64,000 nucleotides of DNA from positions 3,334,536 to 3,398,535 of the forward strand of contig KV748178.1 of assembly GCA_001692895.1 (NCBI GenBank). The letters are read 5' to 3'. Shown here one piece after another: positions 1 to 11,957 of this stretch. The stretch comes from Cenococcum geophilum 1.58. Lineage: Eukaryota > Ascomycota > Dothideomycetes > Gloniales > Gloniaceae. A program made the translations under genes and the position numbers. Every line of letters starts with the position of its first letter. Within the stretch, counting starts at the first letter, position 1. The notes below the pieces were generated by a model, which was not told the DNA's origin, did not search any database, and worked only from the letters and a program-made list of their open reading frames with translations.

Positions 1-728
1 CGTTATAACTTCACCGAGGAGTCAGCTCAGCTCCTCATTTCTCACTAGCTGCAAGACCTGTAGCCGCTTCATATTTAGGCGCAACGGCCGGCCTAGCTAG
101 AAGTCTCACTACCGCCCTCACATAATCAAGCAGAGTGCACCGTTTTGTAATATTGTGATCGCTTTTCTACCTGGATCCCGCCTGGGATCGGTTAACTCCT
201 TGTCTATGCTAGTGACGCCAGTAACGCAGCCTATCCTAGATAGCCCATCCCACAACCTTTTGACAGGTTAGATACAGTCATCAATTCATTTCGTCATCAC
301 TATTATTGCTATCGTAACCTGCCATTGAGATTTTTAAGAGATGGAAAAGATAGGGAAAAAGGAAAGGAAAGAGGGAAGTGGATTCGGTGTTTAATTCGCC
401 ATTCGCTAGTGCCCGTCCCAGTGCCATGCCATACTAGATGCTGATTACCGGGGAGATAAAGGAGTAGAGTGTTCTATTAAGCGAAATGGAGTGCACGCCT
501 AAAGGTGTAGTTATGTCGGTGAAAGAAAAGTGAGAAGTGGTATCGCCGCCGATTTCTGTCGCAGACAGGATTCGCATAGGGATAACTACCCTGATGGGTA
601 GATGATACACCTTTTTGGCGAGCAAGGGGAATATATGTGCTCTTGAGTCCATGTGTAGCGGGATGGGGAAGTAAATGGATGAAGCAGAGTGTGTTGTGAA
701 GCATAACCATGCTAATGTCCATGGCGGC
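1..728. other. intergenic, no gene seen
   Basis: Moderately AT-rich sequence without a convincing reading frame on either strand. The short open frames here (around 434-722, minus) have no low-complexity or domain signal and no splice-site support. Confidence 0.5.
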
Positions 729-1153
729 CAGGGTTGTCGATGATATTTTTATTCATTGCTTTATAACGATATATTCATTCATAAGGAGTGATAATGGTTG
801 AATATTTTGCCAGCCCTTATAAATGAATATTCATAAAATTATGAATATATATAGAGGCTTGGGCTAGTAAATATTAAGCCGTCGGAGTGCTTAAAGTCGT
901 GGGTAAAAGGACGAGTTGTGTGAGGCTAGAGGGGAGAGCTACTGGTGAATGTTTAGGGGGTGGAAGGGGGTGGGAGGCCTCTAGGGAGACATCGGCCCTA
1001 TCGACTTAGTACCCCCCACTATTCCAAGACCAGTGATACCGCCTATATCTAAAATATCGCGATTACTCATCCATATCATGATATTTTGGCTGGCTTATGA
1101 ATTGAATTCGATATTGGGCCTATTTATTCATTCATTCATCATCGACAACCCTG
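729..1153. mobile_element. MITE-like element with 16-bp terminal inverted repeats
   Basis: A 16-base sequence starting CAGGGTTGTCGA at 729-744 recurs as its exact reverse complement at 1138-1153. The 425-bp interval is AT-rich, holds several ATTCATTCAT stretches and has no gene. The outside flanks (721-728 ATGGCGGC and 1154-1161 ATGGCTGG) match at 6 of 8 positions and could be a decayed 8-bp target duplication, as hAT-type elements make. The CAGGG terminus also suits hAT. Class assignment is inference. Confidence 0.45.
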
Positions 1154-1405
1154 ATGGCTGGAGTGTGAATAATTCCATAGTATTCAAGATGAGAGGATGT
1201 CGCCACCATTTGTTGTAAGTATGCTGTTCTTCACGTATTCGAGTGTGATGATGGTGGCAATTAACCAAGGACTAGCCTATCTGAGAGTGAAGTACTTTCC
1301 ATCATCGGCACTGAAACCTGGGAATCTCATTGGTCTAACTCACTACCATTCCCCTCCATCTCAAAGCATGACTTAGAAAAAAAAGGAGAAAAACACATAC
1401 CAGCT

Positions 1406-2651
1406 TCAAATCGTATTAAACCGCTTCTGCAACACCGCCTCAGAAAAGTATATCCCACCTGTAACCTGCAGTTCATCTGCCACATGCCTCCAAAACCTCT
1501 TCGTCGTCGTATCAACCGCACGCACCAGCAACTCATCCATCTCCTCCGAGAACTTCGGCGTCGCCTCCGCACTCCTCACATTCTTCGCCGCCGGCTTCGG
1601 ATGCTTCAAATGCATGTAGTCGCTCGGATTAAACGCTTCGCCCGTCGCCTCGGCGATGCGCTTCCCGTTCCGCACGAAGCGCCCGTAGACGGCGGCCTCG
1701 GTCAGCGTGGCGGGGCGCCCCGCGCGCGCGCGCTTCTCGTTCAACGCGCGGGCGATGTCGCTCCAGGCCATGTGCTGGACCTGTCGCATATGCTTGATGT
1801 CGTGGTTCTCGGGGTCGTGCTCAGGCAGCTTCTTGCGCGTCGATACGCCGGGTGTGCCGGGCGCAATGCTGAGTTTCTGCTTCAGCTTGTGGGCGCGCGA
1901 CGTGAGGAGTGCGGGCAGCGCGGGGGGTTCGTCGTCGGAGGTGTTGTCGGGACTGGAGCGTTGGGCGGGGTTGGGTAGGAGGTCGGCGCGGCGGCGTGGT
2001 GGTGCAGTCTCTGGATGGAAGAGGGGCGAGTTGGTGCCGGAGGGGCGTGTCTCTTCTCTAGACTGGTGGCTCATGTAGTCGGTGTCGGGAGCGTTGCGGT
2101 GAGTAGTATGACGAGTGGCTGGCTCGATGTAGTCGTCACAGGTGGCGCGATTGGTGCGAGTGAGTGGGCGGGCAGCGTACTGCTGCTCATCGTCGTTGTC
2201 GTCAAGGTTGAGCTCTCCGAGCTCGTTCGCACTGTGCTTGGAAAGAGGTGGACGCTCACGGATCTGGCGGGTCGAGCGGCTAGGACTCGGCGGACTCAGC
2301 TCGCGTTGGTCGCGATAGCGGGTCTCGACATCACGGTTCTGGAGGTGATGGGCAGAGCGGCCACGATGCTCGGCAGCGGCTTGACGTGGCTGGCGGGCCA
2401 TCCGACCGCGAGGCTCATCTTTAATGATGAGGGAGGAGCCGTCCTCTTCTAGGTGATCGTCATAGAATGCAACGGAGCCATCGTCATAGATGTGACTGCG
2501 AAGATGTTAGCAAGGAGCTGAAAATATACGTAGGATGCATTGATAGAGCTATGTTTGTGCTTGGGAGATTGGATAAAGTTCGACTGTTAACCCATAGAGA
2601 TGAGGTAGAAAAGCAGGATTGGATCGTGACGCGTTGCTTGACTTACTTCAT
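1406..2651 (-). CDS. Myb/SANT-like domain protein (two exons)
   Basis: Hypothetical fungal protein of 364 residues. Exon 2 (2495..1406) is one long open frame. Its upstream extension reads in frame to a splice acceptor with the branch point TGCTAAC, ending TTCGCAG at 2496. A consensus donor GTAAGT at 2646 leaves exon 1 as ATGAA (2651..2647), so the protein starts MNHIYDDGSVAF. The total coding length is 1,095 nt, a multiple of three. Residues 1-190 are acidic, then Arg/Ser/Pro-rich and probably disordered. The C-terminal part (about 215-364) has two segments that look like Myb/SANT helices, the first with AWSDIARALNEKRARAG, the second with EEMDELLVRAVD, FWRHVADEL and a closing LQKRF. This suggests a DNA- or chromatin-binding protein, but the domain call is by eye. 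The exon 1 choice is the least certain point; the ATG at 2401 is the fallback start. Confidence 0.65.
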
Positions 2652-3257
2652 CTTGACACCGGCCTGCTCTATGATATGTACTCGTATCAAGAGGAAGAGG
2701 CGGGAGATCTGCAAATTTTGGAGGCCGGGATGGCTGACGCAGTGGTTTGGAAGAATTTAGTGATGAGGATCGGAGAGGACGGAAGATGGAAGGAGTCACG
2801 ATATGTGCGCGGCGAAGATCAGTCCGAAGCCATGAGGACGGTGAAGACCGTTTAACGAGGAAGATTCCGCCTGCACGTGGACGTCAACAGTATTTCCTGG
2901 CGGTGACGATGAATGAAATATGGCGTGCTTTGAAGTGAATGAAGTTAAAACCATGTCTAAGATTTAACGAGTGGTGAATGAAGCTCTTGTACCTGGGGCA
3001 CTGTCACTGGGTAACATAGTGGGACAACCCAACTCAACACTTGAATCTCCCGGACCTACCGGGCATGCCTATAGTTTAAACGTTTTAACACTCCGGCCTA
3101 CCAAGCAGTCAATAATGAATCCAAGAAGCTTTTATATAGCAAATAGGGTCTTTGATACTCGAAAATCGTCTTCTTCAGAAGTTGGGGGCACTTGTTTGCT
3201 CGAGAACGGAGACTCCGCAGTAGAACGAGGAAGAAATCATCAACCCAGAAGGTATTA
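2652..3257. other. intergenic, no gene seen
   Basis: Holds the promoter side of the Myb/SANT-like gene. An open plus-strand frame at 2619-2855 overlaps this gene's first exon and has no independent support. Confidence 0.4.
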
Positions 3258-3501
3258 CTAGAAGGTTATCACCACAATTGGATGAGAGTCTGAAAGATGA
3301 AATGAATAGTATTATGAATTAAGAATAGCGAAGAAACAAAGTTCTACCTATTCCATCTCCAAACCCGACCCGGAATTCCAAATAGCTCGCGTTGTTACAG
3401 TCCCCGAAGTTTTTCTCCTTCAACGTCGCACATTTCAGCACGCCGGCGGGTGGAATGATGAACTCCGTCTTGTACCCGTACTTCGCAGGCGACGCCCACA
3501 T
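3258..3501 (-). CDS. possible small protein, 3' exons only
   Basis: A minus-strand frame from 3501 encodes a Cys-containing stretch (CATLKEKNFGDCNNASYLEF) and reaches a donor GTAGAAC at 3347. A plausible 58-nt intron ends in CTTTCAG at 3290, and the next exon (3289..3258) continues in frame as DSHPIVVITF and stops. Upstream, in another frame, lies a strongly hydrophobic stretch (around 3600-3520, minus) that would suit a signal peptide, but I could not find a splice that joins it. It may be a small secreted protein with an unresolved 5' end, or chance. Confidence 0.28.
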
Positions 3502-3604
3502 TATCCGCGTGCTTCGCGGTACTTATGTTGATTACAAAGAGCGTAAGAGCAAGCAGCGCTGCCTCAAGAAGGTATAATAAAAGCGAGCAAAAGCCCGAAA
3601 CAAA

Positions 3605-3850
3605 TTATTTGAACATCATATAAGTAGCAGCGGCCTCGGAGCGGATAGCCTGGCTCTCCACCGTCGTTGCCGGAGTATCCTTGGCTGATGTCGACTCAGC
3701 TGATTTTGGCTTGTCCGAAGATCGGCTCGACCGGAATATAGACTTAAGGAGATATGTAGAGGATGACGCAGTGGAAGTGGATGTCATGGATGCGGCGTCC
3801 GCGTTTGCTGGCCTGTCGGCTGAGGTGGAGGTGTTGTTTGATGAAGACAT
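3605..3850 (-). CDS. small Ser/Thr-rich hypothetical protein
   Basis: Single-exon frame of 81 residues. The first third is nearly all Ser, Thr, Ala, Asn and Asp; the middle has a basic patch (LLKSIFRSSRSSDKPKS); the end is Ala-rich (IRSEAAATYMMFK). A TATA-like octamer lies about 70 bp upstream of the ATG. No domain is recognised. Composition and the TATA-like box favour a real small fungal gene, but nothing else does. Confidence 0.45.
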   Translation of the reverse strand: MSSSNNTSTSADRPANADAASMTSTSTASSSTYLLKSIFRSSRSSDKPKSAESTSAKDTPATTVESQAIRSEAAATYMMFK

Positions 3851-3918
3851 TGTGGTTGATTAGAAGGATCTGATGTGGCGGTTTTTTCTAATATCTTGAC
3901 TGGGGAAGGAGCCAAAGG

Positions 3919-3926
3919 TTTATAAA
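3919..3926 (-). promoter_or_regulatory. TATA-like box
   Basis: TTTATAAA, about 70 bp upstream of the ATG at 3850 on the minus strand, a usual fungal distance for a TATA box serving the small Ser/Thr-rich gene. Confidence 0.35.
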
Positions 3927-4905
3927 GACGATGGGGCCGCGAATGATTACTTGATTGAGGAATCAGGACGCGGCGTGATACGCGGGCGTGCTAGGCAATA
4001 CACTGCTCTGCAGATGGGAGGCTTGCTTGACGATGGATGTATATGAAGAGGTGCGCATTCGATGGATACTATATACCTTCTTTACTCCGATTCGGTGTGG
4101 CACTGACCGGTTGCGCCCTGCAGAATACATGGCATGTGTCCATCCTAGTCGTGCAATGACTGATGCCTTAACGTGGAGATGCCTAACTTGGTAAGGTATG
4201 TTCATTCCCGGCCCACATGGCTGAGTCATATATATGGACTGTATACGCAATTGGTGTGTTTGTAGTCTGCCTTTACCGTAAGCATCATGGTGTTTGGGCT
4301 GTGTCAGTCAGGTCAGTCGTCGGTGAGGGTGAGTCAAAACGCCCTTCTAGATCTGGCTTGGCACTTTGACAGTGGGCTTGGCGAACGCTTAATTATCAAG
4401 CATTTTCGTAATATCGTATCCCGTGTCCCCTGCCTCTTCACGTCTATTTGCACGTGAGAGACCTATGAGTGTTTTTGCGCTATCAATAAATTAGCAGTAC
4501 TGACATAACTATTGGACAATTCTCTGCTCTTCCCTTGCCATCCTGGGTGTTATTGTCGGCATTGCCTACCGCGCTTAGCCACAGCAGTTTAGAATGAGGT
4601 AGCGGCATGTAGGTAGAATTGAATTGCTTCTAGATTATGAGCATTTAATTGCTTCCTCCTATCAACCTCCCTTGTTCTTTTTGCCACAGACTTATCCAAC
4701 AGATCCCCAATCAAAAGGCAATTATCAATCAGCATGGTCATAGGGCTCTGGCAGCCATTCATTCGCACAGCCCTCGTGCTGAAGATATCATTACTTGGTC
4801 AATGACGAAATGGAAATATTGGCCTTCCTGAAGGGGATTATATGAGTTTAAGGCGGTGCAATTTTAAGTCATTAGACCGCTTCATCTCTTATCAAATTGG
4901 TTTTG
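3927..4905. other. intergenic, no gene seen
   Basis: No frame here has splice or composition support. Base composition is like the neighbouring genes, not like the RIP blocks. Confidence 0.45.
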
Positions 4906-5428
4906 TTACTGCCCAGCCTGGAAATTTTCGCTATTTTTGCTGAGAAGCATATCAAGGATTGTAAGATTTTCGAAATTCTCATAGGCAGCCTTAAACCTTC
5001 CAACGGCTACACGGTAGTGCCATTCTTCATCGGTCTCCGCCAAAATTGAGCCTGCTCCTTTCCCACTGGTCATACTCTCATCTCATTGAGAGATGTTTGA
5101 ATAAGATGGTTGCACATTCACTTACCAGTGTTCATTAGAATAAACGTCAAAATAGTCAAACGTTTCATCCATCCACGATCTCCCTCGAGCTGCCCATGAA
5201 AACTATGTTCAATATGCCTTCCACGTCCCAGCTCATACTCTTGCACGTCAGCGCAATACACGCAGGATCATACGGACTCCGTTCCTCGCTAGTAATAATA
5301 CGGAAGATACCAGTAGCTTGGATTTGTTCATTTGGGCAGTCTAACGAAGCTAATCAACGAGCTACCATCACTCTGAAACCAACTCAATTTCAACGTACAG
5401 ATATAAACGTACCCACAGCACCAGACAT
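4906..5428 (-). pseudogene. three-exon hypothetical gene broken by a 4-bp duplication
   Basis: Exon 1 (5428..5413) is MSGAV plus one base, then donor GTACGT and acceptor CGTTAG. Exon 2 (5340..5126) reads DCPNEQIQATGIFRIITSEE and on to SSREIVD. Donor GTAAGTG and acceptor GACCAG lead to exon 3 (5065..4906), which ends in a stop after FQAGQ. Exon 2 changes frame once: the sequence GGATGGAT (minus strand; plus 5167-5174) has one extra 4-base unit. Without it REIVD runs straight into ETFDYFDVYSNEHC and the coding length becomes 387 nt (128 residues). With it the frame stops at once. The product family is not recognised. Either a recent pseudogene or an assembly error; all splice signals are intact, which favours recent loss. 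Confidence 0.6.
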
Positions 5429-5520
5429 ATTTATCAAATCGCCCCTACCACAACCACATCACTGATCCGTGTCTTGCTTGGGACCCTCGCCACGATTCTC
5501 TGAACGGTGTGTGCAATAGT

Positions 5521-5589
5521 CAGCGGACAGCGAGCTTGAGGCTTTATAGCTGACTGACTGTAGTCAAGTGGATCGCTCGCTGTCCGCTG
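5521..5589. repeat. 15-bp perfect inverted repeat (stem-loop)
   Basis: CAGCGGACAGCGAGC at 5521-5535 recurs as its reverse complement at 5575-5589, with a 39-base loop. A decayed third copy (GCTCGCTATCCGA) follows at about 5627. It lies at the border where normal sequence gives way to RIP-type sequence, so it may be the end of an old DNA transposon. Confidence 0.5.
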
Positions 5590-5639
5590 CGTCAAAATCA
5601 GGTACGCTGACTGTTATGCTATCAGCTCGCTATCCGAAT

Positions 5640-5990
5640 TAGGCAAATTGTATAAAATTCGCGGTGTTTTATTATGGATTTTTAGCAGCACCTCTATATA
5701 TACAAATATTAATATTACCCGATTAAAAGTTAACTATAATTTACCTAATATAGTGTTTAAATATAGCTAAAACTACCCTCTACGCCTACTAAGGCTTAAA
5801 AAGGTAGATATTAAAGTCGGTAGTAATATTAGTAGTAAGAAAGAAAAGTAGTAGTAAGAGCTACGAAGGCTCTATTTCTATATCAAATTTAATTAAATAT
5901 AAAGCTCTATTAAATATATCTTACTAAGCTAACTTTTCTATCTCTATAGTTAGCTTATAGCTAGTAAGATTAATATTTAAGTTTATTAAC
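5640..5990. other. RIP-type AT-rich DNA, no gene
   Basis: TpA-rich sequence with many TTA, CTA and TAG triplets on both strands. It is the left flank of Gypsy element A, which separates it from similar sequence at 11958. Origin not recognised. Confidence 0.5.
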
Positions 5991-5995
5991 TAAGG

Positions 5996-6248
5996 TGTTA
6001 CGGCACTGGTGGAAACTGATAGATATCGGTGGATTATGGCGGACAGTTGCAGACAGTCGCAGACAGTTTCATACAGTTTTAGACAGTTGCCGTCACGTGA
6101 CCAGAGGACCGTATATAACGTCGAGCGGCGCCACCCTCCGTCTCCTTTCCTTTCTTTAGCTTTAGATCCTCGTTTATAGACTACCAATCGTATAAGCTTG
6201 CGCGTCCCTCTTACCATACTCATGCCTTAATTAACTAAGTCGCTAATA
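5996..6248 (+). repeat. 5' LTR of Gypsy element A
   Basis: Starts TGTTACGGCACTGGTGG and ends GTCGCTAATA. The related LTR at 59213 ends in CTAACA, so the original ends were probably TG...CA. Visibly less RIP-changed than the 3' LTR. Confidence 0.9.
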
Positions 6249-9200
6249 TTATCTAAAGCTCGTCTACTCTTCTTTCTGAGAAGGAACTTAAAAATATCTA
6301 TAGACCACAAATAAGAACAGAATACAGAAATAGACCTAAAGACTATTACTAGAACTTAAAGAATAGAAAAGAATAATAAGACCTATAGAACACGCACAGA
6401 CCAGGACCCCTACAGAATTCTACCGGAAGTTACCCTAATAACCATATTACCATACCAAGAACCACAGCGGCTGGCAAAGCAGCCGTAGGACCCTTAAATA
6501 CCTCCGATAGTAAAACAGTAACTAACTTAAACTTCTAGGTGGAGCTTATAGCAGCTAATACCGAAATTAAAATAACTTCAAGAGCTGCTTAAAGCTAGAG
6601 AACCCCTTATACCTAGCGAAGAGTTATTAGACACCTAGAGACTTACTACAGTCCTTAAGGCCCTAGCCTAACGTACAGCATTAGCATTGTCACGGTCCGT
6701 AAAGGTCGCGGACCCCCCGTTGCTTATAGACGGAACTAACCCTATATTTAATAATTGGAAGCTTTAATTATAGAACAAGCTCGAGGTCAATGCGGACTAC
6801 TTCCCTACTACTTGGGCTAAAATGGCCTACGTCTTTAGCCGTACCGGCGGGGACATATAGACGCACCTACGTCCGCAATATATATAGGACTTAGCAGATC
6901 CCTTCCTCTTTAGAGAAGAGATAATTATGCACCTATCTTCTATCTATAAGGACCCCTTTAAAGTATAGAACGCCTAACTTAATTATAAAAGCCTAAATAT
7001 AAAAACAACGGAGACCTTCTTAGCCTTTTAGACCCGCTTTCTACACCTAGCCGGCCAGGCTTAAATTCCCTAAGAAGATCTAATACTAGACCTATTTAAC
7101 AAGCTTACCCTAGACTTATAGCGAGCTATACTACCAGTTTTTACTACTATATAGACGCTAAAGGAACTTACGGACCAGTACTTAGCTATTAACTAAGGCC
7201 TTTGCCGAATTAAGGCACGCGCCAAACGGTATAAAGCCAGAAACCCTTTAAATCAGACCATAAGCAATATAAGAACGGCCTATAATACCCTAGCACAATC
7301 AGCAACCCCCGCGGCACCACTTATATAGCCCGCCGCCAATTTAGCAGCTAGCCGTACGGCCAGTCCTGCTATAGGTCTAGCGAATGCTCGGCCTATATAT
7401 AGCAACCCCCGTATACAGGCCCTTAGTGATTAAGAAGCTTGCTTCTCTTATAGTTAAAAAGGTTACTATATAAGGGATTACCTAACGGGCGCAAAAGCAG
7501 ACGAGGTTCTATTAATCCAGAAGGATAATATAGAGTTAGAAAAAGAAGAACCCTAGAGGAAGACTCCTCTCTAGGGTTAAAAGGGATCAATATATTAGAT
7601 ATTAATCTAGGTCGGCTAGTGAGTAGAAGAAGCTGCACTATCCCTTATACTTTATTCCGTAATAAATACTAAGTTTTAACTTCTGCTTTAGCTAACTTTA
7701 AAGTAAATGCCTTTACTTTAATAGACACCTAATATACCGTAAAGCTAGCTAACTTTCTAAATATACCTATTAAAGAACTGCCCAAACTAATTCCTATTTA
7801 TAGGTATAACGGGCGAATAGGGCCACCCATTATAACTATCTTGTAGATTTACCTCCATATTAACAGACAAAGGCAGTATAATATCCCCTTTCTTATTACA
7901 GACCTAGGTAGCTATAATATAATCTTAGGGCGAAAATAGCTAGCCTATTTAGGCTTATAGCTCGACATATAGAGTAAACAGCTTATCTAGCCCAAAACCC
8001 TTCCCCTAACCCCTTCCTTTATAAAAGAAATTAGTATTATAATAGAAAACCTTATACAGCCCTAGATTAATACTATTTACTAGGCCGATGCTATGCGTAG
8101 GGACTAGGCCTTTAAGAAAGATATATAGCTTAATTCGCAACGGATCCGTATACTACATTGCCCCCAAACTACCTATATTACGCCACCCGTATTAAAGACC
8201 TAGGAAGTTAGTAGTAACCTAAAAAAGCCCCCTATAGAGAGCTTAGGCCCTATATAGCCACAAAAAACAGTAAGGGATATTAAACGTTATACTAAACTAA
8301 TAGATTAGAGGGATAACCTATAGAAGATAGAATAGGAGCTAAGAAAGATTATAAACCCTAAACCATAAAATATAGTCCAAAAAACGGCTATAAGGAAACT
8401 AGCGGACCTCCCACCAGTTAATGTCTACTATATTAGTGCCGTAGGATTCTATTAAAACTTAGTTCAGCCTAATACTGTCGCCTTTATAACGAGCTTATAT
8501 AAAATTAATTAAATAATTAAGGAAAAGGGAAGCGAGCTTAGCGAATAAGAAAGCGAGCTTATAGATAAGGAGCTAGTAGAATAAAAGCTGCCCTATTAAC
8601 ACTAGAAATTTAAGTACATATTCTCTAAAGTAGTGTTTAATATACTTCCACCTTACTAACCATATAACTATAAGATTAAGATTAAGGAGGGCAAGGAAAA
8701 CACCTTTAGCTTTAGCCCCCTCTATAAGTAGTCTATTACCAAATTATAGGCCATAAAATAGTATCTTATTAATAACCTAAATAAGGGCTTTATTAAGCCT
8801 AGCTAAGCCCCTTTTACCTCGCCTATTCTCTTTATTAAAAAGCTAAATAGAAGACTCCGCTTCTATATTAACTACTATAAGCTAAACAATATAACCTATA
8901 AGGACCGCTATCTACTACCCCTATTTAATAAGACTTTAGCCTAAATAAGTAGAGCTAAGGTCTTTATAAAGCTTAATATCCGCTAGGCCTTCTACTAAAT
9001 TAGAATAAACCCTAGGTCTAAAGATCTTACTATATTTTAAACCCGTTACGGAACGTATAAATATAAAGTGCTCCCTTTTAGACTTACTAACGGACTAGCT
9101 ACGTACTAGCGGTATATAAACAATATACTCTTTAACTACCTTAACAACTTTTATACGGCCTATTTAGATAATATTATAATCTACTCTAAGAATAAGCTAA

Positions 9201-11699
9201 AATATAAGGAGCACGTCCATAAAGTCCTATAACGGCTTTATAAGGCTAGCCTTTAGGTTAATATTAAGAAGTCGGAGTTTAGTGTTAAGCATATAAAGTA
9301 CCTAGGTTTTATTATTAGTACGGACGGAATTAAAACTAACCCAAAGAAGACGGCCGTAATTAACTAGTAGGCACCCCCACGGACCGTAAAGGGGGTACAA
9401 TTATTTTTAGGTTTTTGTAACTTCTACTAACGCTTTATTAAGAACTATAGCAGGATCACCTGGCCTCTTAACCGTCTTACTAGAAAAGACCAGCCCTTCT
9501 ACTTTAACGCTATATATAGGCAGGCCTTTAATAAGCTTAAGAAACGGCTAGTATCGGCTCCCCTACTTACCTATTTTAACCTAGAACGGCCCTTAATGCT
9601 AGAAACTAATGCCTTAAACGGCGTAATAGCTAGTATTTTTTTCCCAGAAGTAACCGGATAGAGAGTGGTACCCTATTATATACTATTTAAAGACTATAAT
9701 AAATGCTAAGCTAAACTACTACATCCATAATAAAGAAATGCTGGCTATTATTTCCAGCTTTTAGTACTAGCATATATAGCTAGAGGGGACCCCTAATCTA
9801 ATTAAGGTAGTTTTAGATTATAAGGCCCTAGAATACTTTATAATAACTAAGGCCCTTACGGCCCGGTAGGTACGCTAGGCGGATACCCTATCTTAGTTTA
9901 ACTTCTTAATTATATATAGACTAGGCGCTACAAACCGTACGGACGCTCTTATAAGGCGTAAGCAAGACCTAGATAACTAGACGGCTGTAAAGATCTTATT
10001 ATAGACCTAGACGCTACTATAACTAAAATACCTTAACCCCTAAATACGGGCAGAACTAAGCACAGACTCCTTAGGCGCTAAGATATATCCTATTAACTCC
10101 TCTAAACTCAACCTTATTAATAAACTACTATAGACTAACTAAACAACCCCCTCTCTATAGGAGTACCATAAAAAGGCAAAAAACGTTACTAGCCTATAGT
10201 CCCTTAAAAACGGACTACTTAAATACTAGGAACAGCTAGTAGTAGCTAAGGAACAGAACTTACGGACCTAGCTTATTACCAAAGCTTATGCCTAGGTCTC
10301 TACGGCCTACCCTAGAAAAAATAAAACCCGTAAGATTATTAGCGACCGCTACTACTAGCCTAAAATAGTTATAAATATTAACCGCTATATACAGAACTAT
10401 AATAACTGCCGTAGATCTATAATTCCATAAGACAAGACCTTAAGACTATTAAAACCACTTCTAATACTAGAACGCCCCTAGCAGTATATCTTTATAGACT
10501 TTTATAAACTACCTACGGACCGTAACGGATACGATATAGTTATAATTCTTGTTAACCGCTTTAGCAAGCGCCCGTTCTTAATCCCCTATTATAAGAATAT
10601 TAATGCTAAAGAGGCGGCCTAATTATATATCTACTACGTCTACCAAATTTACGGACTACTAGATACTATTATATCTAATTATAGGCCGCAGTTTATTTCG
10701 GCTTTCTGGAATAAGTTTACCCGGATCTTAGGTATTAAGCTAAAGCTTTTTATAGTATACCACCCCTAGACAGATAGTTAGACGGAAATTATAAATTAAT
10801 ACTTAGACCAGAGACTTCAGCCCTTTATTAACTACTTCTAAGATAACTAGGCCGAACTGCTACCCCTAATAAACTACGCCTAAGCGACCCTACCTTATAA
10901 CTCTATAGGATTTGCCCCTATCTAGCTAGAAATAGGCTACTTACCCTATATAAGCTTTAACTAGAAAAGACCAAAAGGACCCCAGACTGTATATAAAAAA
11001 CTATCTTATAAGGAAGCCCAGCAGTACGCTAAGCGCTTAGAAGAAGCCTAAATAGTAGCCTGTATAAATTTAGAAAAGGCCCAGAAATTAATATAATAGT
11101 AGGTGAATAAGTATAGGCGAGAGCCTAACTTTACTGTAGGAGATATAGTCTAGGTTATAATAAAGAACTAGAAGACGGAACGACCTAGCTATAAGCTAGA
11201 CTATTAAATAGCAGAACCGTATAAGGTTCTTAAGAGGATAGGCAACGCGTATAAAGTAAAGCTCCTAGATTTAATTAAAGTTTACCCTATTTTCTCTCTA
11301 GATAAACTACGGAAAGCCATAAACAACCTATTACCTAGATAAAAGAATAAACCTCCCCTACTAATTTAAGTTAATGGCGATAATAAATAGGAAATTAAAG
11401 AAATACTAGCCTGTAAGCTTATAAGGGGAACGTTAAAATATTATATTAGTTAGAAAGGGTATAACCTAGACCCCACTTAGTACCCTATATAGAACTTTAT
11501 AGGTAGTCCCTATAAGCTTTAAAAATTCTATAGTCGTTACCCTAATAAACCTAGACCCCTAAAGTACCTCAATAAGTAAATAGAGTGCTAGAATAGCGAA
11601 GACAATAAGCTGCCTATTAAGTATAAAGATAAGAATACCCTACGGATATAATACGGACGTATAAAGCCTAAGGGCAGGCTTTTTTAGAGGGGGGGGTAA

Positions 11700-11952
11700 T
11701 GTTATGGTATTGGTGGAAACTAATAAATATTGGTGGATTATGGCGGATAGTTATAGATAGTCGTAGACAGTTTTATATAGTTTTAGACAGTTGCTATTAT
11801 GTGACCAGAGGACCGTATATAACGTTAAGCGGCGCTGCCCTCCATCTCCTTTCCTTTCTCTAGCTTTAGATCCTTATTTATAGACTACCAATTATATAGG
11901 CTTACGCGTCCCTCTTACCGTGCTCGTGCCTTAATTAACTAAGTCGCTAATA
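11700..11952 (+). repeat. 3' LTR of Gypsy element A
   Basis: Matches the 5' LTR over its whole 253 bp, differing mainly by C-to-T and G-to-A changes. Followed by the TAAGG target duplicate and preceded by a G-rich polypurine tract at about 11688-11697. Confidence 0.9.
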
Positions 11953-11957
11953 TAAGG

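Larger units (their letters stand above)
5996..11952 (+). mobile_element. Gypsy element A (Ty3/Gypsy LTR retrotransposon, fossil)
   Basis: A 5,957-bp element with two 253-bp LTRs and a 5-bp target duplication TAAGG (5991-5995 and 11953-11957). Parts in order on the plus strand: gag-like region about 6.5-7.5 kb, protease about 7.7-8.0, reverse transcriptase about 8.7-9.4 (an active-site region of the YLDN type near 9.16 kb), RNase H about 9.6-9.95, integrase about 10.3-11.1, and a chromodomain-like tail about 11.3-11.6. Integrase after reverse transcriptase places it in Ty3/Gypsy, chromovirus type. It is broken throughout, with dozens of RIP-type changes; a fossil. RIP makes LTR divergence useless as a clock. 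Confidence 0.9.

Noticed and set aside
1484-2452. Plus-strand open frames of 120-165 codons opposite the Myb/SANT-like gene
   Set aside because: Composition is that of an antisense frame (Arg/Gly/Val-rich); the minus strand has the coherent protein and splice sites.
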